Below, piece after piece: positions 1 to 5,810 of a DNA stretch of 6,575 nt. Location: NCBI GenBank assembly GCA_038522635.1, contig JBCBJZ010000178.1, positions 1 to 6,575 of the forward strand. The letters are read 5' to 3'. A model generated the notes under the pieces. It ran no database searches and had not been told where the DNA came from. It saw only the letters and a list, made by a program, of their open reading frames with translations. Position 1 is the first letter of the stretch, and the number at the start of each line of letters is the position of its first letter. The DNA comes from JBCBJZ01 sp038522635 (GTDB lineage Bacteria; Pseudomonadota; Alphaproteobacteria; Rhizobiales; Hyphomicrobiaceae). The position numbers and the translations under genes are program-made.

Positions 1-819
1 CTTGACCAGCACGCTTTTGCCGCGCCGCTGCATAGAACGACCCTTCGGAATCAGGTCTTTCTTCACCACCGTTGGGGGCAAACGCCACACGGGGTTGAAG
101 TTCAGTTCATGCACGCGCGAGCGGAGCGTCGGCGTTTTGCGGTCGATCTTGCCGACCACGCCCGCATGCCGTGAAGCGACTTTGTCGTTCTCGATGGCTT
201 CGACTTGGGCGGCTGGAATGTTGACCAGCACGTAGCGTTTGGCGGTGGAGCGTGACAGCTCGCGCAGTCGTGAATAATTCACGCGAAGCTGGCGCAGCCG
301 ATCCTTCGCCGGCACGTTGAGCGCGGAAATCGTGCGCTTGTCCACGACGCCGGTGGGCGAGAGCCCGTTCGAGGCCTGGAAGCGGCGCACGGCCTTCTCA
401 ACGTAATACCCGTAGTGGGTTGAGAGGCTTGTGGAGCGCAGATCGCCAGAGGCAAACAGGCGGCGCCGCAACGCAACGACGGCGTCGTGGTTGGCGCCAG
501 GGCGCAACACAATCCGCGGCACGCGCTTCCAGCCGCCCTTCTTGACGATGGCGCGGTACTGGGCAATCGCCCGCTTCATCGGCGCGAGGTTCTTCTTCGA
601 CAAGGTGGGGAAGCCGCGCGGCGGGTTGGCTTCCCAGCGACGTGCGAACGCGCGGCCGCCATCTTGCGCGTGCCCGGTGTGGCTTCCAAAGCGCATCCAC
701 GCCTGTGCATCATAGGCGTGCGCCTGCGTGACGATGGCAAGGGAGGCGATGATGGCCCCGCAGGCCAAGCCCACCGTCATCCGCGCTGCTGTCGCACCGT
801 TCGTTCCCGATCGAGGCAC
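1..819 (-). CDS. L,D-transpeptidase of the YcbB type, 5' part only (C-terminus off the left edge)
   Basis: The protein would cross-link peptidoglycan in the periplasm by forming 3-3 (meso-diaminopimelate) bonds between stem peptides. From the GTG start, a signal peptide spans about residues 1-35, with a hydrophobic core and an AHA cleavage site before YDAQ. A peptidoglycan-binding helical domain follows at about 112-172 (LRRRLFASGD, AVRRFQASNGL, TGVVDKRTISALNVP). The YkuD catalytic domain begins near residue 194 (KRYVLVNIPA, GVVGKIDRKTP, FNPVWRLPPT). The fragment stops at residue 273, before the catalytic His and Cys of the family, so activity cannot be judged. I chose GTG at 819 because GGGAG lies 7 bases upstream and it gives an arginine-containing n-region. 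ATG at 780 has no Shine-Dalgarno sequence and would leave an uncharged n-region. In related bacteria the LdtR-linked transpeptidase is called ldtP; orthology here is inferred from the neighbour. Confidence 0.88.
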   Translation of the reverse strand, partial: MPRSGTNGATAARMTVGLACGAIIASLAIVTQAHAYDAQAWMRFGSHTGHAQDGGRAFARRWEANPPRGFPTLSKKNLAPMKRAIAQYRAIVKKGGWKRVPRIVLRPGANHDAVVALRRRLFASGDLRSTSLSTHYGYYVEKAVRRFQASNGLSPTGVVDKRTISALNVPAKDRLRQLRVNYSRLRELSRSTAKRYVLVNIPAAQVEAIENDKVASRHAGVVGKIDRKTPTLRSRVHELNFNPVWRLPPTVVKKDLIPKGRSMQRRGKSVLVK

Positions 820-894
820 CCTACAACTCCCGCGTTGGCGCACTGAAGACCAGCGCTATTCCAGCACCGCCCCTGCGCGTCGAAAAGCTCATAA

Positions 895-909
895 CGATCA
901 ATAAGATCG
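895..909. promoter_or_regulatory. short inverted repeat overlapping the candidate -10 box
   Basis: CGATC-AATAA-GATCG is a perfect 5+5 palindrome with a 5-base AT spacer. It covers the proposed -10 hexamer and start point of the transpeptidase promoter, where a repressor or LdtR could bind. It does not resemble the palindrome upstream of ldtR, so any assignment to LdtR is speculative. Confidence 0.25.
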
Positions 910-929
910 CATCGGCCATCATGCATCAA
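901..929 (-). promoter_or_regulatory. candidate sigma70-like promoter of the transpeptidase gene
   Basis: On the minus strand, TTGATG (924-929) and TCTTAT (901-906) are separated by exactly 17 bases, each matching 4 of 6 consensus positions. Transcription would begin near 894, giving a leader of about 75 bases to the GTG at 819. This is pattern matching only; alphaproteobacterial promoters are often weak matches. Confidence 0.3.
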
Positions 930-1328
930 AAGCAAAGCGCGATGCACGCTGCCAGTCAAAAACGTGTGTGAGCGCGCACGATCGGGCGAGCGATGCCCGG
1001 CCGCCACGCGACAGCCTGACGTTCGCTTCGAAAATGCGGCATGGGCTGGGCGTTTGAAAGCGTGAACGAGACTCGCTAACAGGCGCGCGCGCACATGATG
1101 CAAACGAGCCACATTGCGCTGTTTGATATCCGGGTCGGGGGACGGGCTAGTCTGGACGAACGAAAATGGGCCACGCACGGTCTGAACCGTCCATGGCCCT
1201 TGTTCGGCGCGCTCTACCCTTATCCCCGCCAAGGGCAAAGCGCGCGCTGCTTCACGGCTGCCGGCTCTCTTGGCGAAGCCGGTCAGCGCTATCCAGTCGT
1301 GATCGTGTCGGATCGCTCAGGCGGATCG

Positions 1329-1344
1329 CCGCCTTCAGAGGCGG
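1329..1344. repeat. 6-bp hairpin over the ldtR stop codon
   Basis: CCGCCT-TCAG-AGGCGG forms a 6-bp GC-rich stem whose 4-base loop contains the ldtR stop codon (read on the minus strand). No T-run follows in the direction of transcription, so it is not a canonical intrinsic terminator. It may act in 3'-end protection or pausing. Confidence 0.35.
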
Positions 1345-1844
1345 TAGCGGATCTGGTCGGACCAGAAGCGCTCAAGCCGCATCAGCGAGCGGTTCAGCTT
1401 CTGGAAGTCCGATTGGCCGACTTCGCCCACCGTCTCAACCGAGGCCAACTGACGCTCGTAGAGCGCGTTGACGACGTCGCACGCTTCCTTGCCCTTTTCG
1501 GTCAGGCTGACGCGAACCGAACGGCGATCCGTTTCCGATTTCTTATAATGAATGAAGCCCATGTCGACGAGCTTCTTCAGGTTATAGGAAACGTTGGAAC
1601 CCAGGTAATAACCACGGGTACGCAATTCACCTGCGGTCAGTTCAAGATCACCGATGTTATAGAGCAAAAGCGCTTGTACGCTGTTGAGCTCAGAGCCGCC
1701 CAGACGGTCGAATTCGGCTTTGATCACATCGAGCAAGAGGCGGTGCAAACGTTCGATCAAACGAAGGGCTTGCAGATATTCGCCTCGAAAAGTCTCTTCT
1801 TGCGCGGGCGCGTGATGGCGCGCCGCGTCCATTACTAGACTCAT
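1335..1844 (-). CDS. ldtR: MarR-family transcriptional regulator LdtR
   Basis: This is a cytoplasmic winged-helix DNA-binding dimer. In alphaproteobacteria such as Liberibacter and Sinorhizobium, LdtR controls an adjacent L,D-transpeptidase gene and osmotic-stress tolerance. The 169-residue protein matches the usual length. Residues 23-45 form the first dimerisation helix (YLQALRLIERLHRLLLDVIK). The helix-turn-helix lies at about 67-96 with the distinctive LTAGELRTRGYYLGSNVSYN and NLKKLVDMG. The wing is SETDRRSVRVSLTEKG at 103-118, with the usual MarR Asp-Arg-Arg. I chose ATG 1844 because AAGGCAGGGA precedes it. An in-frame ATG at 1871 abuts a small CCCGA/TCGGG hairpin and has no Shine-Dalgarno sequence. 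The transpeptidase gene lies downstream on the same strand, consistent with the known pairing. A 25-bp imperfect palindrome 91 bp upstream is a candidate autoregulatory operator. Confidence 0.93.
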   Translation of the reverse strand: MSLVMDAARHHAPAQEETFRGEYLQALRLIERLHRLLLDVIKAEFDRLGGSELNSVQALLLYNIGDLELTAGELRTRGYYLGSNVSYNLKKLVDMGFIHYKKSETDRRSVRVSLTEKGKEACDVVNALYERQLASVETVGEVGQSDFQKLNRSLMRLERFWSDQIRYRL

Positions 1845-1934
1845 TGTCCCTGCCTTTTCAGTTTGACGCATCCCGATTTTTTCGGGTTAGCGGCAAAGCT
1901 AAAGGCGGCGCCCTAAGATGCCTTTAAGCGGTGT

Positions 1935-1959
1935 GGTAAATATTCAGTGAAAGTTTACC
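1935..1959. promoter_or_regulatory. 25-bp imperfect palindrome upstream of ldtR, candidate operator
   Basis: GGTAAATATT and AAAGTTTACC flank a 5-base centre; the arms match at 8 of 10 positions, with GGTAAA/TTTACC perfect. Size and symmetry suit a MarR-family dimer. On the minus strand its TTTACC could also act as a -35 box, with a weak TCTTAG 16 bases downstream, which would place the operator on the ldtR promoter. LdtR autoregulation is known in relatives; binding here is inferred. Confidence 0.4.
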
Positions 1960-1972
1960 GCGGTGCTCAGGC

Positions 1973-1988
1973 GCCCGCGCGTGCGGGC
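1973..1988. repeat. GC-rich hairpin, possible transcript end after the hydrolase gene
   Basis: GCCCGC-GCGT-GCGGGC gives a perfect 6-bp stem about 175 bases past the hydrolase stop codon. It lacks a T-run on either strand, so it is at best a weak or factor-dependent terminator, or a pause site before the ldtR promoter. Confidence 0.25.
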
Positions 1989-2162
1989 CTCGCAGGTGCA
2001 GCGGGGCAGGCCTGAAAGGCTGACGCGCCAACGCTTCATCAATCTTGCCTCGAGTGTAACCGACCGGCGTTTACGAATGCACCGCGCGCAAACCGCTCCC
2101 TCGCACGCCCGAACGCATGCACGCTTGAACGCATCCCGGCCCGCATGCACGTATGCTCAGCT

Positions 2163-3305
2163 TCACTGCAATCCACGCTGGGTATCTTGTAATACACTGC
2201 GAAGCGGCAAATCGAGTGCCGGATAGGCGGCGCGATCGAAATAACGATCGAGCATCACATCTTCAACGGCGTCCAAGGTGGCCGGCGACCATTGCGGCGC
2301 ACCATCTTTGTCAATCAACAACGCGCGCGCGCCTTCGGCAAAATCTGAATCGCGAACAAACGACTGCACCAAAAGCGCATCCGTTTGCAAAACTTCACGT
2401 AAATCCATCATGGCGGCGGCCCGCACATAACGCAAAGAAACCTTCAAAGATAACGGCGATTTGGTGCGCAAATCGGCAGCGATGCTGGCTGCCCAAGCCG
2501 CTTCGGCACCGCGCACCTGCTCCAAGGCTTCCAATATCGCTTCTACGCTCGCGCCGCCGAAGCACCGTGCGATCACATCGCGCCGTTCGCGCGTGAGCGT
2601 CGCAGCCTCACGCGCCTCGGCCCCAGGTGCCTCATGAAGCTCATCGAGGACGACGTCTACCGGCTCAGCTTGCGTCATCCGTGCGGTGATCTCATCGAAA
2701 CGCGAAGCATCGATCGTATGGGTCAACAGCCCCAAGCTGAGCGCATCGGCCCGGTTCAAGCGGGCGCCGGTTAGCGCCAGATAAACGCCGATCTGATCCG
2801 GCAGCCGCGCCAGCGTGTAGGTCACGCCCACGTCCGGAAACAGCCCCACCGCCGTCTCCGGCATGGCGAAGGTGTAGCCGGCCGCGCCCACGCGATGCGT
2901 CCCGTAAAGCGTCAGCCCCACGCCTGAGCCCATGACCAACCCGTCCATGAGCGCGACCGTGGGCTTCGAGAAACACTCAAGGGCCCAGATCAGCCGGTAC
3001 TCTTCGCCAAGCATCCTGGCGGCGACTTCAGGATCGCGCGCGCCAAGCGCGGTCATTTCGCGAACATCCCCACCGCAGCAGAACGCGCGCGCGCTGTTCG
3101 ACCGCAGCACAAGCGCATAGATCACCGGATCGCGGGCGAAACCCGGCAGCGCCTCACTGATCGCCTGGCGCATCGCGATCGAGAGCGCGTTGAGGGCGCG
3201 TGGCCGATCGAACGTCACCACGGCCGCAGCGTTGCGCGTCTCGATGATCAGGTCGTGGTTCTCGCCGCCAGCCAAGGTGGCTGCCTCCGCCTCATCGCCT
3301 GCCAT
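2163..3305 (-). CDS. 3-hydroxyisobutyryl-CoA hydrolase (enoyl-CoA hydratase/isomerase superfamily)
   Basis: The enzyme removes CoA from 3-hydroxyisobutyryl-CoA in valine degradation, in the cytoplasm. The 380-residue protein has the length of the ECH_2/HIBCH family, longer than true enoyl-CoA hydratases (about 260). Visible family marks are AFCCGGDVRE (74-83, first oxyanion loop), VMGSGVGLTLYG (124-135, second), and FAMPETAVGLFPDVG (146-160), where Glu150 and Asp158 align with the catalytic Glu/Asp of human HIBCH. SPLSLKVSLR (283-292) and ARALLIDKDGAPQWSP (326-341) follow. The loop after FPDVG reads VTY instead of the common GGY. ATG 3305 is chosen for its strong GGAGGGGGAG ribosome site; longer in-frame starts add an unrelated tail. 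No other valine-pathway gene is visible, so a related acyl-CoA substrate is possible. It is divergent from hemB. Confidence 0.88.
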   Translation of the reverse strand: MAGDEAEAATLAGGENHDLIIETRNAAAVVTFDRPRALNALSIAMRQAISEALPGFARDPVIYALVLRSNSARAFCCGGDVREMTALGARDPEVAARMLGEEYRLIWALECFSKPTVALMDGLVMGSGVGLTLYGTHRVGAAGYTFAMPETAVGLFPDVGVTYTLARLPDQIGVYLALTGARLNRADALSLGLLTHTIDASRFDEITARMTQAEPVDVVLDELHEAPGAEAREAATLTRERRDVIARCFGGASVEAILEALEQVRGAEAAWAASIAADLRTKSPLSLKVSLRYVRAAAMMDLREVLQTDALLVQSFVRDSDFAEGARALLIDKDGAPQWSPATLDAVEDVMLDRYFDRAAYPALDLPLRSVLQDTQRGLQ

Positions 3306-3310
3306 GATGT

Positions 3311-3320
3311 CTCCCCCTCC
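3311..3320 (-). promoter_or_regulatory. strong ribosome-binding site of the hydrolase gene
   Basis: On the minus strand GGAGGGGGAG lies 5 bases before ATG 3305. It is the best Shine-Dalgarno sequence in the window and fixes the start at 3305 over the upstream in-frame candidates. Confidence 0.75.
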
Positions 3321-3330
3321 AACCCGCTCG

Positions 3331-3345
3331 CCGTTGCTCTGGCCC
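3331..3345. repeat. 15-bp fragment matching one arm of the palindromic repeat
   Basis: CCGTTGCTCTGGCCC is identical to 4925-4939, which covers the outer 3' arm and flank of the repeat at 4859-4935. No second arm lies nearby, so this is a fragment or a chance match. It sits in the hydrolase leader, just upstream of the ribosome site. Confidence 0.35.
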
Positions 3346-3353
3346 TTGAGTTC

Positions 3354-3373
3354 GTGTCCACAACCGTGGACAC
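3354..3373. promoter_or_regulatory. perfect 20-bp palindrome in the hydrolase-hemB divergent promoter region
   Basis: GTGTCCAC-AACC-GTGGACAC has perfect 8-bp arms around a 4-base centre. It ends 48 bp from the hydrolase start and 107 bp from the hemB start, where a dimeric regulator (TetR, GntR, IclR or similar) would act on one or both promoters. TGGACA (3367-3372), within the right arm, could serve as a -35 box for hemB, but no clear -10 follows. No cognate regulator gene is in the window apart from ldtR, whose candidate operator looks different. Confidence 0.5.
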
Positions 3374-3480
3374 TGCCGTTTAGCATTCGACCAAATCTAA
3401 AGACGGCCCGCCTCACTCAGCGCAAGCCGCACACGAACGGCCGCCAAGCTGTTCATCGTCTCACGAGGAACGCGCCACCC

Positions 3481-4530
3481 ATGAACCACCAACCCAGCCA
3501 ACGCCCTCAGACATGGGCACCCGCCGTCGCCGCCTCGCCTGGGCAGTACCCGAGCGTGCGCATGCGGCGCAACCGTCAAACGCCGTGGTCGCGGGCGCTG
3601 GTTGCGGAGCATGCGCTGTCGGTGAGCGACCTCATTTGGCCGCTGTTCCTGATCGAAGGCGAGAACAAGCGTGAGCCGGTGCCGAGCATGCCCGGCGTTG
3701 AACGCTTGAGCGTTGATCTGGCGGTCGCGGCGGCAGAAGAAGCGGCCGCCCTGGGCATCCCCATGCTCGATGTGTTTCCGAACACGCCCTCTAAACGGCG
3801 CACCGACGATGGCCGCGAGGCACTTAACCCGGACAATCTCGTGTGCCGGGCGGTCAGGGCGATCCGCGCCAGCGTGCCCAACATCGGCATCATGTGCGAT
3901 GTGGCGTTGGACCCCTATACGAGCCACGGCCACGATGGCCTGCTCAAAGACGGCGTCATCTTGAACGACGAAACCATTGAAGTGCTCGTGCGCCAGGCCC
4001 TGATGCAGGCTGAGGCCGGCGCCCATGTGATCGGCCCCTCCGACATGATGGATGGCCGCGTCGGCGCTATCCGCACGCATCTTGATGCGCACGGGCGTCA
4101 GGACGTGCAGATCATGTCTTACGCAGCCAAATACGCCTCCGGATTCTACGGCCCGTTCCGCGACGCCATCGGCTCCACCGCGACACTCAGTGGCGATAAG
4201 CGCACCTATCAGATGGACCCCGCCAACGGTGAAGAAGCGCTGCGCGAAGTGGCGCTCGATCTCGCGGAAGGGGCAGACATGGTGATGGTGAAGCCCGGCA
4301 TGGCCTATCTGGACATCGTCCACCGGGTGAAGGCCCGGTTCGGTGTTCCCACGTTCGCCTATCAGGTGTCGGGGGAATACGCGATGCTCAAGGGTGCGGC
4401 CGCGCAAGGCTGGCTTGATGGTGAGCGCGTGATGCTGGAAAGCCTGTTGGCGTTCAAGCGGGCGGGAGCCGACGGCATCCTCACCTATTTCGCGCCGGAG
4501 GTGGCGCGTCTGCTCAACCAAGCAAGCTGA
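3481..4530 (+). CDS. hemB: delta-aminolevulinic acid dehydratase (porphobilinogen synthase)
   Basis: HemB condenses two 5-aminolevulinate molecules to porphobilinogen, the first common step of haem, corrin and chlorophyll synthesis, in the cytoplasm as a homo-octamer. The 349-residue protein covers the whole TIM-barrel family. Two active-site lysines are visible: Lys217 in SYAAKYASGFYGPF and Lys271 in MVMVKPGMAYLDI. The metal loop reads DVALDPYTSHGHDG (140-153). The zinc cysteines of E. coli HemB are replaced by Ala142, Asp144 and Asp152, as in the Pseudomonas-type enzyme, so it is probably magnesium-dependent and zinc-independent. ATG 3481 has GAGGA 11 bases upstream, slightly far. The N-terminal arm, about 25 residues and Pro/Gln-rich before YPSVRMRRNR, is not conserved, so a later start is possible. 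A 7-bp inverted repeat overlaps the stop codon. Confidence 0.97.
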   Translation: MNHQPSQRPQTWAPAVAASPGQYPSVRMRRNRQTPWSRALVAEHALSVSDLIWPLFLIEGENKREPVPSMPGVERLSVDLAVAAAEEAAALGIPMLDVFPNTPSKRRTDDGREALNPDNLVCRAVRAIRASVPNIGIMCDVALDPYTSHGHDGLLKDGVILNDETIEVLVRQALMQAEAGAHVIGPSDMMDGRVGAIRTHLDAHGRQDVQIMSYAAKYASGFYGPFRDAIGSTATLSGDKRTYQMDPANGEEALREVALDLAEGADMVMVKPGMAYLDIVHRVKARFGVPTFAYQVSGEYAMLKGAAAQGWLDGERVMLESLLAFKRAGADGILTYFAPEVARLLNQAS

Positions 4531-4547
4531 TCGCCGTTCAGATCAGC
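4526..4547 (+). terminator. hairpin at the hemB stop codon, weak terminator candidate
   Basis: GCTGATC-GCCGTTCA-GATCAGC forms a perfect 7-bp stem that includes the hemB TGA. The following bases (CTGCATTCTACG) are not a T-run, so it is not a canonical intrinsic terminator. It may protect the 3' end. Confidence 0.3.
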
Positions 4548-5010
4548 CTGCATTCTACGAGCGTGCTCATGGGAACATGCTGATGGCGCCAGATCGTGCC
4601 TGTCGCTTGGTTTGACACGCCCCCCGTCTGACTTGCCCCTACGCGATGACGGCCGACGCGGTTTCCACGCCACGCGGCGCTGTCAACTGTCACACCACAC
4701 AGGCCAAGAGCCTTGCGCCACCTAGCAAACGCTCTTTAACCTGCGGGTTCGATGGTTTGCGTCGCTACGCCGAGAACGGTTAGCGTGCACCGCTGGCTAC
4801 GGCCACGGCGCCGGGCGCTAAAGTGTCGGGTCATAGGGAACGCGCGGCCTAAACTAAAGTGCAGAGCAACTTTGGGCGCAAAGGCAAGGCGTGAGGGCTT
4901 GAGCCAGTGCGTCGCACTTTGCGCCCGTTGCTCTGGCCCAGATTTCATTAGCTATTCATGCGGGATCAGTTCTTGCTGTCGCATCGACCACGGATGAGCG
5001 GACGGGCCGA
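4548..5010. other. gene-free interval between hemB and bpt
   Basis: Short open frames on both strands (4485-4673 minus, 4736-4948 minus, 4752-4997 plus) translate to low-complexity, Arg/Pro/Cys-rich peptides with no family resemblance. Two of them run through the palindromic repeat. The interval contains that repeat (4859-4935) and an 8-base direct repeat, CTAAAGTG, at 4818-4825 and 4854-4861. A very weak promoter pair for bpt (TTGCTC at 4928, GCTATT at 4951, 17-base spacing) would use the repeat's own outer arm as a -35 box. Confidence 0.5.
4859..4935. repeat. palindromic intergenic repeat, copy 1
   Basis: CAGAGCAAC (4862-4870) pairs with GTTGCTCTG (4927-4935), and GGGCGCAAAG (4874-4883) pairs with CTTTGCGCCC (4917-4926). 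A one-sided TTT bulge (4871-4873) lies between them, giving a 19-bp stem around a 33-base loop. Bases 4859-4934 align without gaps to 6497-6572 with 9 mismatches, all inside the loop. The element lies between hemB and bpt and could be a REP-like sequence or a transcribed structure. It codes for nothing recognisable. Confidence 0.85.
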
Positions 5011-5766
5011 ATGACGGAGCAACAAAAACACTTCCCCGAATTCTACGTGACGGCGCCGCAACCCTGCCCTTACTTGCCGCGGCGGCTTGAGCGAAAGCTG
5101 TTCACGCACCTCACGCATGAAAAGTCGGCAGCCCTGGTCGATAACTTGCTGAAGGGCGGGTTCAGGCGCTCACAAAACATCGCCTATATGCCCTATTGCG
5201 AGGGCTGCCAGGCGTGCGTTTCGGTGCGTGTGCGCGTGGATGACGTGCGCCTCACGCGCTCCCAGCGCCGCAACATGAAACGTAACAGCGACATCATGGC
5301 GCGGCGCGTTGATCCGATGCCGACGTCTGAACAATACGTGCTGTTCCGCGATTACATCGACCACCGCCACGCCGATGGCGGGATGGCCGATATGAGCGTG
5401 CTCGACTACGCGATGATGGTTGAAGATTCGATCGTTGACACCTTTTTGACCGAGTACCGCGTGCGCCCCGGGGAAGGCATGATCGCCGCCGATGAGGCAC
5501 CGCCACTGACCGCGGTGGCGCTAACTGACCGTCTCTCCGACGGGCTGTCGATGGTCTACAGCTTCTACGATCCAAGCCACACGGCGCGTAGCCTTGGCAC
5601 ATACATGATCCTTGAGCACATCGAGTACACGCGACGGCTTGGCCTGCCTTTCCTCTATCTTGGCTACTGGATCGAGGGGTCGCGCAAAATGGATTACAAG
5701 ACGAAGTTTGAGCCGCAGGAACACTTGACCGGCGATGGCTGGCTCGACTACGTCAGCGATCTGTAA
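5011..5766 (+). CDS. bpt: aspartate/glutamate leucyltransferase (bacterial arginyl-tRNA--protein transferase family)
   Basis: Bpt transfers leucine from leucyl-tRNA to proteins with N-terminal Asp or Glu, marking them for ClpS-ClpAP degradation in the N-end-rule pathway. The 251-residue length is typical. The N-terminal ATE domain (about 15-92) has PCPYLP with Cys19, MPYCEGCQACVSVRV with Cys63, Cys66 and Cys69, and the basic SQRRNMKRN. In eukaryotic Ate1 the equivalent cysteines bind an iron-sulfur cluster; whether that holds here is unknown. The C-terminal GNAT-like ATE domain (about 105-240) contains MVYSFYDPSHTARSLGTYMI, LYLGYWIEGSRKMDYK and the FEPQEHL ending. ATG 5011 is the natural start, before the conserved FYVTAPQPCPYLP; only a weak GGA lies 8 bases upstream. 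Automated names vary between arginyl- and leucyltransferase; sequence alone suggests Bpt but does not prove the amino acid used. Confidence 0.93.
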   Translation: MTEQQKHFPEFYVTAPQPCPYLPRRLERKLFTHLTHEKSAALVDNLLKGGFRRSQNIAYMPYCEGCQACVSVRVRVDDVRLTRSQRRNMKRNSDIMARRVDPMPTSEQYVLFRDYIDHRHADGGMADMSVLDYAMMVEDSIVDTFLTEYRVRPGEGMIAADEAPPLTAVALTDRLSDGLSMVYSFYDPSHTARSLGTYMILEHIEYTRRLGLPFLYLGYWIEGSRKMDYKTKFEPQEHLTGDGWLDYVSDL

Positions 5767-5810
5767 GCACCGCTCGGGCCACATGTGCGGCGCCAATCCC
5801 GTTGGTGATA

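Larger units (their letters stand above)
820..1334. other. 515-bp gap between ldtR and the transpeptidase gene; no convincing gene
   Basis: An open frame on the minus strand (about 777-1238) crosses this gap. Its translation is Arg/His/Cys-rich, resembles no family I know and overlaps the transpeptidase start, so I do not call it. The gap holds a candidate promoter and operator-like repeat (895-929), an alternating GC run at 1083-1092, and a 6-bp inverted repeat CCGGCT/AGCCGG at 1261-1282 with a 10-nt spacer. The space is long for two genes expected to be functionally paired, which suggests the transpeptidase has its own promoter. Confidence 0.5.
1872..2162. other. 291-bp gap between the hydrolase gene and ldtR; regulatory sequence, no gene
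   Basis: No convincing coding sequence is present; the short minus-strand frame at 1944-2150 is Arg/Cys-rich and unlike any family I know. The ldtR-proximal part holds the GGTAAA palindrome. The hydrolase-proximal part has a 10-base direct repeat, CGCATGCACG, at 2114-2123 and 2142-2151, of unknown meaning. Confidence 0.5.

Noticed and set aside
777..1238. Minus-strand open frame of 153 codons upstream of the transpeptidase
   Set aside because: The translation is unusual but unrelated to any family I know. It overlaps the transpeptidase start in another frame and has no clear ribosome site.
1095..1838. Long plus-strand open frame of 247 codons
   Set aside because: It lies mostly antisense to ldtR, whose MarR motifs are unmistakable. 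The plus-strand translation has no family features and the frame is open because of GC-rich codon bias.
2114..2151. Direct repeats CGCATGCACG as a possible CRISPR-like or iteron array
   Set aside because: There are only two 10-base copies 28 bases apart, with no third unit or conserved spacer size.
3397..4521. Minus-strand open frame of 374 codons across hemB
   Set aside because: It is a shadow of hemB; the plus strand carries both active-site lysines and the whole HemB family signature.
4741..4765. GGTTCGAT, resembling a tRNA T-loop
   Set aside because: Flanking bases do not form a T-stem, and no acceptor or anticodon stem can be drawn around it.
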